52,375 nucleotides of DNA from PWPS01 sp964573145 (GCA_964573145.1 CAZNIM010000002.1:1-52375), one strand, 5' to 3'; numbered from the stretch's first letter, positions 41,100 to 49,271 are shown. The notes: generated from the sequence alone by a model not told the origin. Program-made: numbers and translations.

Positions 41100-41636
41100 A
41101 TGAAATGCCCCATTCACAAAGATACGGAGCTTAAAAAGGCGGTGTTTTACGACACCGAAGTTGATTATTGCCCTCAAGGACTTGGAGTCTGGTTCGAGGA
41201 GGGTGAGTTGAGGATAGCAAAAGACACAAAAGAGGAGAATCTCGATTGGTTGGATGTTGATTTATGGGAAGAAAAAGCAAAGATGGAGATTTCCAAGGAA
41301 GGCAAAGAGTGCCCTTCTTGCGAAGTGCCGATGTACGAACTTTCTTACGATAACTCGGACATAACGGTTGATGTTTGCAATCTCTGCTACGGCCTATGGC
41401 TCGACAGAGGAGAGTTTGAAAAGATAATCGATTATTTACGAAGCAAGTCCAGCAAAGAAATGTTGGACAATTACGGAAAAGCTTTTTTGGAGGAAGCCGC
41501 CGAAGTGTTTTCCGGTCCGGAAAGTTTACAAGATGAATTTTCGGATGTCGTTACCGTGACCAGGCTTTTAAAACATAAGCTTGCCGCCAAACATCCGACG
41601 ATAGCCGAGCTGATTGCTCGCCTACCACGAGGATAA
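41100..41636 (+). CDS. zinc-ribbon (zf-TFIIB-like) protein
   Basis: The 178-residue protein has two zinc-ribbon halves. Near the start are MKCPIHKD and DYCPQGLGVWFEEGEL; further on are ECPSCEVPMYEL and VCNLCYGLWLDRGEFEK, the typical zf-TFIIB pattern ending in xWLDxGE. A helical C-terminal region without known motifs follows. The family is widespread but of unknown function. The ATG at 41100 is chosen over an in-frame TTG at 41079. tRNA-Ser(GGA) starts 6 bases after its stop. Confidence 0.85.
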   Translation: MKCPIHKDTELKKAVFYDTEVDYCPQGLGVWFEEGELRIAKDTKEENLDWLDVDLWEEKAKMEISKEGKECPSCEVPMYELSYDNSDITVDVCNLCYGLWLDRGEFEKIIDYLRSKSSKEMLDNYGKAFLEEAAEVFSGPESLQDEFSDVVTVTRLLKHKLAAKHPTIAELIARLPRG

Positions 41637-41642
41637 AAACGA

Positions 41643-41729
<87 letters not shown>

Positions 41730-41789
41730 CATAATAAGAACATTCAAATTTGATTAAACGGGTAGCTTGTTTGGATTTTAGAGCATAGT

Positions 41790-41805
41790 GATTCGAACCG
41801 TTTTT
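41790..41805 (+). repeat. post-tRNA-Ser element, copy 3
   Basis: GATTCGAACCGTTTTT begins 61 bases after the discriminator of tRNA-Ser(GGA). It matches copy 1 at 15 of 16 bases and copy 2 at 14 of 16. The first ten bases are a perfect complement of the T-arm of the tRNA upstream. The bases directly after each tRNA-Ser also start alike (CATaxxAGAA). Confidence 0.6.
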
Positions 41806-41843
41806 CATCATACGCCACTGATTTTTGACCCTACTTATAAAAT

Positions 41844-42686
41844 ATGAAAAAAATAATAAGATACGGCTCCCTTCTGATTCTCGCTTTTTTCATATTTTCT
41901 TTTGCCAACTTTTTTATATTAGTCAGACCTTTCCGGCTGGAGATACCGACTCGACCGGAAGATGTCGACCTCGACTTTGAAGAAGTAAGCTTGACAACCG
42001 AAGACAATAAAGAACTTTCCGCACTTTACTTTGACAGCGACTCCGAAAGCGCAATTATCCTTTTACACGGCTATCCTTCCAACAAGAAGGATCTTTTACA
42101 TACCGCTACCAATTTTACCCCTCATTTTTCGGTTTTGCTTTTTGATTTTCGTTATTTCGGGGAAAGCGAAGGTCACTTTACCACTTTGGGCGCCAAAGAG
42201 ATATTCGATGTCGCTGCCGCCGTTGATTTTTTAAAGGATGAGGGATATGAGAGAATCGGACTCTTCGGATATTCATTGGGTGGAGCTACCGCTTTACGGG
42301 CCGCCGCCGTCGACGATCGAATCGATGCCGTTGTCACTCTGGGAGCGTTTGCCGATATGAAATTACTCGCTGATGAATTTTATTCTTACATGGGGCCTTT
42401 TAGAAATTCACTCTTTGTTTTGATGGACGGATGGAGTAGGATCTTCTTCGGCCAATCGGTAAACACTCTTTCTCCGGCTAAAAGCATCGACCAAGTGGAG
42501 GCTCCGATGCTTCTCGGTCACGCCGTGGAGGATCGAGTAGTCAGCTTCGAGCATGCCGAAATTTTATCGGAAATAATCAGTGAAGAGGATCGTAATGATT
42601 TTTATTTTTTTGAAGAAGGAGGTCATGAAATGATCCCGACCTCTTTCATTCAGAGAGCGACTATATTTTTTCAAAATAATCTCTGA
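41844..42686 (+). CDS. membrane-anchored alpha/beta hydrolase
   Basis: The 280-residue protein has an N-terminal signal-anchor helix (about 8-28) and an alpha/beta hydrolase domain outside the cell. The oxyanion segment is LLHGYPSNKKD and the nucleophile elbow is GYSLGGAT (Ser near 144). The likely acid is the Asp in HAVEDRVVS and the base His is in GGHEMIP. It resembles serine aminopeptidase/acylglycerol lipase-like proteins. Substrate unknown. It stands alone before a thioredoxin-like gene pair. Confidence 0.85.
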   Translation: MKKIIRYGSLLILAFFIFSFANFFILVRPFRLEIPTRPEDVDLDFEEVSLTTEDNKELSALYFDSDSESAIILLHGYPSNKKDLLHTATNFTPHFSVLLFDFRYFGESEGHFTTLGAKEIFDVAAAVDFLKDEGYERIGLFGYSLGGATALRAAAVDDRIDAVVTLGAFADMKLLADEFYSYMGPFRNSLFVLMDGWSRIFFGQSVNTLSPAKSIDQVEAPMLLGHAVEDRVVSFEHAEILSEIISEEDRNDFYFFEEGGHEMIPTSFIQRATIFFQNNL

Positions 42687-42692
42687 TTTGAA

Positions 42693-42720
42693 TTGACAAA
42701 AGAGTCCGGATTGCTATTCT
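42693..42720 (+). promoter_or_regulatory. promoter of the thioredoxin-like gene cluster
   Basis: TTGACA (42693-42698) and TATTCT (42715-42720) are separated by 16 bases, the same -10 variant and spacing as at the pilin promoter (11123). Confidence 0.5.
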
Positions 42721-42750
42721 TATTTATAGGATTTAACTTACTTTCAAACG

Positions 42751-43143
42751 ATGAATAAAAATATTTTAGCCTCGATAATCGCCATTTCGATAGTTTTGAT
42801 CGCAGTAGTTTTTATAAACAGAGTTCCCGGAGATCTTCTTTCCGGAGAAGTATTCATCGATCAGGAGACGGAATTCAATATGAACAGTCTTGTCGATTGT
42901 CTTGAGGAAAGAGATGTCGTTATTTACGGGTCCGAGTGGTGTGGGTTTTGTAAAAGCTTGGTCAGATCTTTCGGAGGGAGAGAGGTGGTTGATCCGATAT
43001 ATGTCGAGTGCACCGAAGATCAGGAAAGGTGTGACGAAGAAAAATTAACCAGTTACGTTCCCGAAATCCAAATCGCCGGTGAGCTTTATGAGGGTCCTCG
43101 TGATCCGAACGATCTGGGTGTTCAGGTTGAGTGTGACTTCTAA
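42751..43143 (+). CDS. membrane-anchored thioredoxin-like protein 1
   Basis: The 130-residue protein has a signal-anchor helix (about 5-23) and a thioredoxin/glutaredoxin fold facing outside. The active site is EWCGFCKSL. Pattern and length recall the thioredoxin domain partnered with VKOR, with a later Cys pair (VECTEDQERC) and a proline in SYVPEIQIAG at the cis-Pro position. No VKOR gene lies in the window. Substrates could include the cysteine-bearing pilins. It shares a perfect 102-base repeat with the next gene. Confidence 0.82.
   Translation: MNKNILASIIAISIVLIAVVFINRVPGDLLSGEVFIDQETEFNMNSLVDCLEERDVVIYGSEWCGFCKSLVRSFGGREVVDPIYVECTEDQERCDEEKLTSYVPEIQIAGELYEGPRDPNDLGVQVECDF
42994..43095 (+). 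repeat. 102-bp perfect direct repeat, copy 1
   Basis: This copy is identical base for base to 43349-43450. It encodes the thioredoxin-fold segment from PIYVECTEDQ through AGELYEG. Sequence outside the repeat differs clearly between the two genes. Confidence 0.97.
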
Positions 43144-43147
43144 CAAA

Positions 43148-43501
43148 ATGAAAAAGAAAATCGTTATAATTTTGGCTTTAACCATCCTTTTTGTCGGTGG
43201 TTTGGCTATCTATTCGGGAAGCTCTGATGCTCAAAGAGCTTCAATAGTCGACTGTCTTGTGGAAAATGAAGTTCTAATCTACGGCTCCAAGTTTTGTCCG
43301 GCCTGCACTCAGTTGGTCAGCGCTTACGGAGGAGAGGAGGTTATAGAGCCGATATATGTCGAGTGCACCGAAGATCAGGAAAGGTGTGACGAAGAAAAAT
43401 TAACCAGTTACGTTCCCGAAATCCAAATCGCCGGTGAGCTTTATGAGGGTTCTTGGAGTCCGACCGACTTGGCTGCGGAGCTCAGCTGCTCACTTGATTA
43501 G
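43148..43501 (+). CDS. membrane-anchored thioredoxin-like protein 2
   Basis: The 117-residue paralogue of the preceding gene has an anchor helix (about 4-20) and active site KFCPACTQL in place of WCGFC. The C-terminal half is identical to its neighbour over 34 residues and in DNA. The FCPAC site suggests a different redox potential, so the pair could be an oxidase/reductase couple, which is inference. The ATG at 43148 is chosen because it gives the typical signal-anchor start and lies 4 bases after the upstream stop. Confidence 0.82.
   Translation: MKKKIVIILALTILFVGGLAIYSGSSDAQRASIVDCLVENEVLIYGSKFCPACTQLVSAYGGEEVIEPIYVECTEDQERCDEEKLTSYVPEIQIAGELYEGSWSPTDLAAELSCSLD
43349..43450 (+). repeat. 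102-bp perfect direct repeat, copy 2
   Basis: This is the second copy of the repeat at 42994-43095, offset by 355 bases. Identity including synonymous sites points to recent gene conversion or a selective assembly artefact. Confidence 0.97.
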
Positions 43502-43518
43502 TATCTTAAAGCAGACCG

Positions 43519-44142
43519 ATGAAAAAAAATATAACCGCCTTCACTTTTGGAATTTTACTGGTTCTCTTTTCGATAAATTATGCATTCGGACCTCTTTTTT
43601 TAGCTGATTTTGAGGATTTGACGGTTGCCGCCTGCCCCAGCTATCATCACAAATTGACTCCTCTTAGAAACGAAGGATTCAACACGGTAAGAGCCGGTTC
43701 GACCGGAGAAGCGATCGCCATGGTTTCCGAAGGATCCGCTGATTTTGCAATCGGAGGAAGAAATTTAAAACCGGATGAGCCGGCCGATTTGAATTATATA
43801 AATATATCTCCGGGACTTTCTTTTATCGCCGGAAAAGAATTCACCTTGTCCGAAAGGGATATGAGCGGTGTTCCTTTTTTCACCGACTTGGAGCCCGAAA
43901 AGATAGCGAGCGCTTTTTTGCAAATAGAAATTGATCAATTGACTCATGTCGAGGATGTTTACTCGCATCTTAACGAGGGAGTGGTGATAACTTCTTTTGA
44001 AGGGGCCGACTATTCCAGAGCGGAAGTGGTTCACGTTATAAATGATTACGGCAGAAGAGTGGACGGAACCAGAGTGCCGACGATCTTCTTTTTTGAAGAA
44101 AATTCAAGAGAGGCAAGAGCTATCTTCAATATTTTAAATTAA
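43519..44142 (+). CDS. small periplasmic-binding-like protein
   Basis: The 207-residue protein starts with a signal sequence or anchor (about 4-24). The region RAGSTGEAIAMVSEGSADFAIGG followed by RNLKPDEP resembles the anion-binding loop and first lobe of type 2 periplasmic-binding proteins of the PstS kind. The second lobe is short, and no transporter genes are near. It follows the thioredoxin-like pair by 17 bases and ends at a terminator, so it is likely their operon partner. A single Cys lies near the N-terminus of the mature part (AACPSYH). Function unknown. Confidence 0.72.
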   Translation: MKKNITAFTFGILLVLFSINYAFGPLFLADFEDLTVAACPSYHHKLTPLRNEGFNTVRAGSTGEAIAMVSEGSADFAIGGRNLKPDEPADLNYINISPGLSFIAGKEFTLSERDMSGVPFFTDLEPEKIASAFLQIEIDQLTHVEDVYSHLNEGVVITSFEGADYSRAEVVHVINDYGRRVDGTRVPTIFFFEENSREARAIFNILN

Positions 44143-44152
44143 CCGATAAACA

Positions 44153-44179
44153 AAAAAACCTTCTCGAAGAAGGTTTTTT
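44153..44179. terminator. bidirectional terminator at 44.16 kb
   Basis: The near-perfect palindrome AAAAAACCTTCT/AGAAGGTTTTTT with a 3-base loop lies between convergent operons, with A and T runs on both sides. Confidence 0.9.
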
Positions 44180-44195
44180 GATTTGATACTCTTAA

Positions 44196-45230
44196 CTATT
44201 TACTGATCTTTTTGTACAGCTTTTCATAATCGGAGGTCATCTTGGAGACCGTAAAGTTGCTTTCGACATGTTTGCGGCATGCTTTCGGTCTTATTTTTTT
44301 AATCTTGGAATGAGCTTCGATGAGACCTTCGATAGAATCACTTTCTTCTACCAAAAATCCGGTTTCTCCATCGATTACCGTTTCCGCCACACCTCCGTTT
44401 TTAAAGGCTATGACCGGAGTTCCGCAACTCATCGCTTCGACCGGCACCAGGCCGAAGGGCTCGTTCCATTTTATCGGAAAAACGAACGCTTTCGCTCTCT
44501 GATAGTAATCGACCAAATCACCTTGAGACATCGTTCCCAAGAATTTTATCTGCTCGCCGTCGATATGGGGAGCTATCTCTTTTTCAAAAAATTCGGGGCG
44601 GGTCTTTTTTCCAATCATTATCAGCTTTTCTCCGGTCCTTTTAGCTAACTCGATCGCTTCTCGGGGTCCTTTTTTATCAACTAAACGGCCGACCCACAAT
44701 AAAAAGTCTTCTTTTTCTTCTCTAAAGCTGAATTTTTCAATCGGAATACCGTTATAGACGGTTCCGACATAATTCAAATCCATGGTTCTTTGAGAGTCAC
44801 TTATCGAAGCGTAGTTGAGATCTTTATGAGCATTTACCAGTTCTTTTTCGTCATCCGACTCAAATTCGTATACGCGGTGAAAAGTATTCAAAGTCGGGGT
44901 TGGGACCGTAGCGGCAAAGGGGAGGCCGTTAAATTGGGCGTGAGAGTGAATTACGTCGAATTTATCATACTGTTTAAAGCAGTGAGCGACATGTCTCCAG
45001 GGCTTGAATGATCCCTTGATGGTTTTCATTACGTCGTCCTGAAGACCGAAGGCTTTGTCGAATATGTAATCCAATTCGGCTGAAGTTTTACTTTCTCCGA
45101 CCGAAAAAAGAGTTACCTCGTGACCTCTTTTGACCAGTTCTTCAGTCAAGCTGTGAACTACCCATTCGGTCCCGGCGTATTCCGGTGGCGGTAGAGGAAT
45201 CCAAGGCAATACCAATTGAGCTATTTTCAT
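44196..45230 (-). CDS. glycosyltransferase family 4
   Basis: This GT-B fold retaining glycosyltransferase has 344 residues. The N-terminal lobe begins MKIAQLVLPWIPLPPPEYAG with GTEWVVHSLTEELVKRGHEV. The C-terminal donor-binding lobe has WVGRLVDKKGPREAIELAKR and the EPFGLVPVEAMSCGTPVIAF signature with the catalytic EX7E-type glutamates. Donor and acceptor cannot be named. It is the last gene of a five-gene surface-glycan operon. Confidence 0.92.
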   Translation of the reverse strand: MKIAQLVLPWIPLPPPEYAGTEWVVHSLTEELVKRGHEVTLFSVGESKTSAELDYIFDKAFGLQDDVMKTIKGSFKPWRHVAHCFKQYDKFDVIHSHAQFNGLPFAATVPTPTLNTFHRVYEFESDDEKELVNAHKDLNYASISDSQRTMDLNYVGTVYNGIPIEKFSFREEKEDFLLWVGRLVDKKGPREAIELAKRTGEKLIMIGKKTRPEFFEKEIAPHIDGEQIKFLGTMSQGDLVDYYQRAKAFVFPIKWNEPFGLVPVEAMSCGTPVIAFKNGGVAETVIDGETGFLVEESDSIEGLIEAHSKIKKIRPKACRKHVESNFTVSKMTSDYEKLYKKISK

Positions 45231-45238
45231 AATTTATT

Positions 45239-46225
45239 TTATTGTTTGAAGACCTTTTTTCTGATCGGAGCTATCTTTTTCTCCGCTTCGTCTATGCATT
45301 TTTTTAATTTTTCTTTATTCGAAAAGACTTCCATGAATCTGAAGTCGTAATTAGGATTCATCTTCTCTTTTTGCTCGTCGAGAATCTTTTTTGACCTTGA
45401 TACCAATTCATAGTTTTTAGCTACTCCCTGCAATACTCGAAAATGGCTTTTTTCCGGGTCGTAGGCTTGCATGTTGATGCCGATTGTTTTGGCAAAATAA
45501 TCTCCGTAATTATCATCGTAATTACCGTATTTATAACCTAAAAGAAGATAATCCTTAGCCACTCCCCATTCGGGATGCTTGGCGGTTGCTCCGACTCCTT
45601 CGTCCATTTCGTGGTGATGGACTTTGGCTTTACGATTGTAAGCCAGCGGAAATCCGGCTCGCCAATAGCGAGTGGATAAATCGGACCCTTCTCCGCGCAT
45701 ATTGAATACTTTTTCATCATACCCACCCACTTTCTCAAAGATCTCTTTATAAGTTAACTTGAAACGAGAATAGATGAATTCGGTAAATACGGTCCCTTCA
45801 TACTTTAAGAGTCGGTCTTCTTCTCGTGGACGATCCAAAGAACCCTCTTTTTCGTTCCCCCTCCAAACTATTTCGGTTGTCAGGGCGGCTACTCTACCGT
45901 CCTCTTTAAGCTTTTCCAAGCAAAGTGAAACGGTATCTTTTTCCACTTCCATGTCGGAATCGAGAAATCCGATTATCGGACTTTCGGCAACTTTTGCTCC
46001 TTGATTTTTGTTGGCGGCTATTCCCGGTTTTTCGGGACGGGTATATTTTACCCCCTTAAAGCTTCGCGCCACTTTTTCAACCGAATCGTCTTCGGTGCAA
46101 TCGGAAACGATTACCTCCATTTGATAATCGACTCCCGCTCCTTTCGAATTTAAAAGTAAGCCGACAGTTTTTTTAACTTGCTTTGCTCTTCCGTAGCAGG
46201 GGACTATTATCGATATTTTATTCAT
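45239..46225 (-). CDS. glycosyltransferase family 2
   Basis: This GT-A fold enzyme has 328 residues. It starts MNKISIIVPCYGRAKQVKKT, followed by the metal-binding GFLDSDMEVEKDT (DxD) motif. Further segments GGYDEKVFNMRGEGSDLSTR and WRAGFPLAYNRKAKVHHHE are typical of GT2. The C-terminal third (about 240-328) is a charged helical extension with no recognised domain. It lies between the YdcF-like gene and the GT4 gene. Confidence 0.92.
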   Translation of the reverse strand: MNKISIIVPCYGRAKQVKKTVGLLLNSKGAGVDYQMEVIVSDCTEDDSVEKVARSFKGVKYTRPEKPGIAANKNQGAKVAESPIIGFLDSDMEVEKDTVSLCLEKLKEDGRVAALTTEIVWRGNEKEGSLDRPREEDRLLKYEGTVFTEFIYSRFKLTYKEIFEKVGGYDEKVFNMRGEGSDLSTRYWRAGFPLAYNRKAKVHHHEMDEGVGATAKHPEWGVAKDYLLLGYKYGNYDDNYGDYFAKTIGINMQAYDPEKSHFRVLQGVAKNYELVSRSKKILDEQKEKMNPNYDFRFMEVFSNKEKLKKCIDEAEKKIAPIRKKVFKQ

Positions 46226-46239
46226 AAATTTATTTTAAT

Positions 46240-47199
46240 TTATTTTTCGGGAGGCATCTCTCTGAGCTTAAGCCTTTCTTTTTCCGGGAGATTTACGAAC
46301 TCTTCCCAAGTGAGCTCTTTTCGGCTTAACGACTCGTCTATCGCCTCCCTGTTTTTTTCGTATATTTTTTTCAATCTTTCTTTATTCACATGAGCCGCTT
46401 GAGGTAAAAAATAAAGAGGAACATCATCAATTCCTCTTTTCCACCTTTCCTCCGACTCAAGTATCTTTTTATATTCCGGATTATCCGAAGAGCAAGCTTT
46501 GTCTAAAAATTTTTCATAGTGCTTGCTTCTTTCTTTTAACTCTTCATTTGCGGGAGACTCTTCTCCTTTTATATCGAATTTTTCGGCTATTTTTTTCAAT
46601 CGCTCGGTGTGAAAATTATTGCTGAGGAGACTGATATTTTCATACTTTTTATCGGAAGAATCGATCATATTTATGACGTTGGCGAAGTTTTCAATCGAGT
46701 TGGTAGCTTGATCTTCCAGCTTTATCTTTTTAATTTTATCTTTCAGTCTATCCAAAGCTTCGAGTCTCGAGATCTTTTCCTTGTTTACTTTTCTTTTGAG
46801 TTCGCTTTGCAGTTTCTGAGCGATGTAATCACGCATCAGCTCCGCTTCCGACGGAAAGTCCTCTCCCATCGTCTTTCCACCGCTTATTATCAGCTCATCG
46901 ACATCTCCCTGTTTTAAAATTTCCAAGGCGGCGACAGCTCTCATTTTAGCGGGAATATTCATCATTTCTCCGGTTTGCTTGACCCAGGCTCTCTTTTTTT
47001 CATCCTCTTTCAACTCTTTCAGATTCGTTAAAAAATCTTCTTTTTGCTCTTCTGATATTTTGGTGTAATTTTCAATCTCCTCTCCTTTTATCCCGAAAAC
47101 AAGAACAATATTTGAATAAGACTCCTTTTCCTTTTCTTGTTCGGTTTCCGTATTTGCCTCTTTTTTATTGAAAAAATTTGTTTCCGGATTCATTCGCAT
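46240..47199 (-). CDS. YdcF-like (DUF218) protein with long inserts
   Basis: The 319-residue protein shows DUF218/YdcF signatures: NIVLVFGIKGEEI, ELIISGGKTMGEDFPSEAEL, LEDQATNSIENFANVI and LLSNNFHTERLKKIAEKF. Relative to the roughly 200-residue core it has extra charged segments and a C-terminal tail. There is no signal peptide, unlike SanA-type members. Members are often found in envelope-biogenesis clusters, but the reaction is not known. ATG codons at 47199 and 47193 are both possible starts. Confidence 0.85.
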   Translation of the reverse strand: MRMNPETNFFNKKEANTETEQEKEKESYSNIVLVFGIKGEEIENYTKISEEQKEDFLTNLKELKEDEKKRAWVKQTGEMMNIPAKMRAVAALEILKQGDVDELIISGGKTMGEDFPSEAELMRDYIAQKLQSELKRKVNKEKISRLEALDRLKDKIKKIKLEDQATNSIENFANVINMIDSSDKKYENISLLSNNFHTERLKKIAEKFDIKGEESPANEELKERSKHYEKFLDKACSSDNPEYKKILESEERWKRGIDDVPLYFLPQAAHVNKERLKKIYEKNREAIDESLSRKELTWEEFVNLPEKERLKLREMPPEK

Positions 47200-47234
47200 T
47201 TTGGTTGAGAAAAGTGAGAGATTATTAAAATTAA

Positions 47235-47825
47235 TTATCCTTTTGCCGTCTTCTTTTTAATCCAGGCGGGCCTTTTTTCGGTGTAGTAATCGATATTGAA
47301 AAACTTTCCTTTAAAAAAATCATGATCTCCGTCTTCCATCGAAGAGGTTAATTCTTTAAATTTATCCAAAAGTTCTTTCTGTCTTTCAATCAGCCTTCTT
47401 CCGCTTTTGGTTTTCACTCCTTGAAAGTGTAAATCGTAATCCGGTCCGAATATTTTTTTAAAGATATATTTTACTCTCGGAATGTGATAGTCCGAAGTGA
47501 TTATAATAGATTCGGTTTCATTTTCGGGAATGAAGTATTCGGTTTTGGCGTAGTAGGCGTTACTTATCGTATCCATCGATTTCTTTTCCGTAAAAATTCG
47601 GTTCGAATCGATTCTCTGACTTAAAAGATAGTCTTTCATGATCTCCGCTTCGGTCTTTTCCGGAAGGTCGTTTTCATCGGTAAGAAAGCTGTATTTTCCA
47701 CAAAGTAAAAAGCGATCGACTCCTTTTTCCTCGGAAATTTCGATCGCCCTATGCAACCTTTTTACAACTTGATCCGGCGCTTTTTTTCCGGCGACTATTC
47801 CTCCGCCGAGAACCGTTATCGTCAT
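47235..47825 (-). CDS. YdcF-like (DUF218) protein, short form
   Basis: The 196-residue compact DUF218/YdcF-family protein has MTITVLGGGIVAGKKAPDQV, TEAEIMKDYLLSQR, the KSMDTISNAYYAK motif and IIITSDYHIPRVKYIFKKIF. No membrane segment is present. Its ATG overlaps the stop of the upstream GT4 gene by four bases. It may act with that enzyme, which is inferred from coupling only. Confidence 0.87.
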   Translation of the reverse strand: MTITVLGGGIVAGKKAPDQVVKRLHRAIEISEEKGVDRFLLCGKYSFLTDENDLPEKTEAEIMKDYLLSQRIDSNRIFTEKKSMDTISNAYYAKTEYFIPENETESIIITSDYHIPRVKYIFKKIFGPDYDLHFQGVKTKSGRRLIERQKELLDKFKELTSSMEDGDHDFFKGKFFNIDYYTEKRPAWIKKKTAKG

Positions 47826-49153
47826 CTATTTTTCTTTAACTTTTTTATAAGCTCTTTTCTTGTGGTTTTTTTCTCATTGAAATCGACACCTTCCTCCTTG
47901 GCTCTTTTAATCAGATCGGCCTTTCTCATTCTGCTCAAGCTGGCCTTTTTTCCGTTTTCTTTATTTTTTTCTCGCCTCTCTCTCCTGTAGTCTCCGGTTA
48001 CTATCTTGTATAAAAACTCGAATCTTTCGGCCACCTTTCTCCAAGTGAATTTTTCTTCGATGTCTTCACGAGCCGCTTTGGCCATTCTTTTTTGCATCTC
48101 TTTGTCCCCGAGAATGATATTGCATTTTTCAGCGATATCGGAAGCATTTTTCGCTTTGACGAAAAGACCGTTACGGCCGTCTTTTACGAGCAAGGGCAGA
48201 GCTCCTTTTCTGGTCGTTATGACCGGAGTTCTGGCCGCCATCGCTTCCAGAATGGAAAGACCGAAGGCTTCGGCGACTACTGATGGAGATACGAAAAGAT
48301 CGGCTCGATAATAAAAGGGGATTAACTCTTCGGACATTAAATAACCCAAGAGATGAACGTTGCTCAAGCTCTTTCTGGCGATTATCTCTTCAAGATCTTT
48401 CTTTTTGGGCCCTTCTCCGGCTATGATTATTTCCGCATCTATTCTGTCGGCCGCCTCTACCAGATATTCCATCCCTTTTTCCGGACTGAGCCTGCCGGCA
48501 AAAAAGATGACGTTTTTATCTTTTAAGTTGTATTTTTCTTCAATATGGGAAACATCCACTTTTTTCGGGAAGCTTCTGATATCGACTCCGCCCGGAATTA
48601 TCCTTGAGCGGGTGACTATGTCTTCATCGAAAGCTTCAAAGAATCTGTCCTTCGTATTTTTACTGACCATCGTCATCGCTTTGGCGTGTCTGATTGCGTC
48701 TTCGGTGAGGGGCATATACTGCTTATTTTCCAGAGTGTTGGTTAAGCAGCTCCCGTGAGTGGTTATGATGTATTTGGTGCCCATCAAAGCGTAAATATAA
48801 CGCGCTATCCAAGTTATCGGCGCCAGATGGTTGACGTGCAGGATGTCCGGCTCAAAATTAAAAATAGCCTCCATGGTCGTATCCAAGTAGGCCTTATACA
48901 TTTCGGTTATTTCTCGCGGAGAAAGCTCCGAATAACGTTTAGCCCCCTTAAGTTCCGGATGTCCTACGAAAACCGGGATTTGAGGGGGATCGACTCTGTA
49001 TTGCTTTATTTTATTTTCCAGGTATCTTCTTTCTTCCGGGGCGACTATTCCGACTTCGTGATTCATGCTGACCAGCTCTCTTACCAGATTTCTCAGATAA
49101 GCACCTGATCCGTTTCCCCAGAGAGGAAAATCGTATAGGAATAAAATTTTCAT
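47822..49153 (-). CDS. glycosyltransferase family 4 with C-terminal SAP/Rho-N-like tail
   Basis: The 443-residue GT-B enzyme has an N-terminal lobe starting MKILFLYDFPLWGNGSGAYL and a donor lobe with FFAGRLSPEKGMEYLVEAAD, VSPSVVAEAFGLSILEAMAA and TPVITTRKGALP. After a basic linker, residues about 407-443 (SRMRKADLIKRAKEEGVDFN, then TTRKELIKKLKK) form a helix-extended-helix module like SAP or Rho-N domains, which usually bind nucleic acid. That is odd on a glycosyltransferase. The ATG at 49153 is preferred over a TTG at 49162. It is first in the operon, behind a promoter and a likely attenuator. Confidence 0.9.
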   Translation of the reverse strand: MKILFLYDFPLWGNGSGAYLRNLVRELVSMNHEVGIVAPEERRYLENKIKQYRVDPPQIPVFVGHPELKGAKRYSELSPREITEMYKAYLDTTMEAIFNFEPDILHVNHLAPITWIARYIYALMGTKYIITTHGSCLTNTLENKQYMPLTEDAIRHAKAMTMVSKNTKDRFFEAFDEDIVTRSRIIPGGVDIRSFPKKVDVSHIEEKYNLKDKNVIFFAGRLSPEKGMEYLVEAADRIDAEIIIAGEGPKKKDLEEIIARKSLSNVHLLGYLMSEELIPFYYRADLFVSPSVVAEAFGLSILEAMAARTPVITTRKGALPLLVKDGRNGLFVKAKNASDIAEKCNIILGDKEMQKRMAKAAREDIEEKFTWRKVAERFEFLYKIVTGDYRRERREKNKENGKKASLSRMRKADLIKRAKEEGVDFNEKKTTRKELIKKLKKNR

Positions 49154-49178
49154 AATTGACAACCCATCTTTCTTTAAA

Positions 49179-49201
49179 AAGAGGCTTCTCTGAAACCTCT
49201 T
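49179..49201 (-). terminator. intrinsic-terminator-like hairpin in glycan operon leader
   Basis: On the minus strand AAGAGGTTTC and GAAGCCTCTT form a ten-pair stem (one G-U) with a 3-base loop, followed by a T run (CTCTTTTTAAAG). It lies between the operon promoter and the first ATG (49153), so it could attenuate the operon or end a short leader RNA. Confidence 0.65.
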
Positions 49202-49226
49202 GGAAAAATGAAGTTATGTGCTAAAA

Positions 49227-49255
49227 ATTTTAGATGATAAAATAGCTGTTGTCAA
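49227..49255 (-). promoter_or_regulatory. glycan operon promoter
   Basis: On the minus strand TTGACA (49250-49255) and TAAAAT (49227-49232) are separated by exactly 17 bases. It is back to back with the dnaG promoter and predicts a leader of about 65 bases. Confidence 0.75.
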
Positions 49256-49271
49256 ACATTTTAACCTGTTC

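Noticed and set aside
42751..43501. Duplicate of one gene caused wholly by assembly error
   Set aside because: The two genes differ clearly outside the 102-base repeat, including active sites and anchors, so both are probably real. An error limited to the repeat remains possible and is noted as such.
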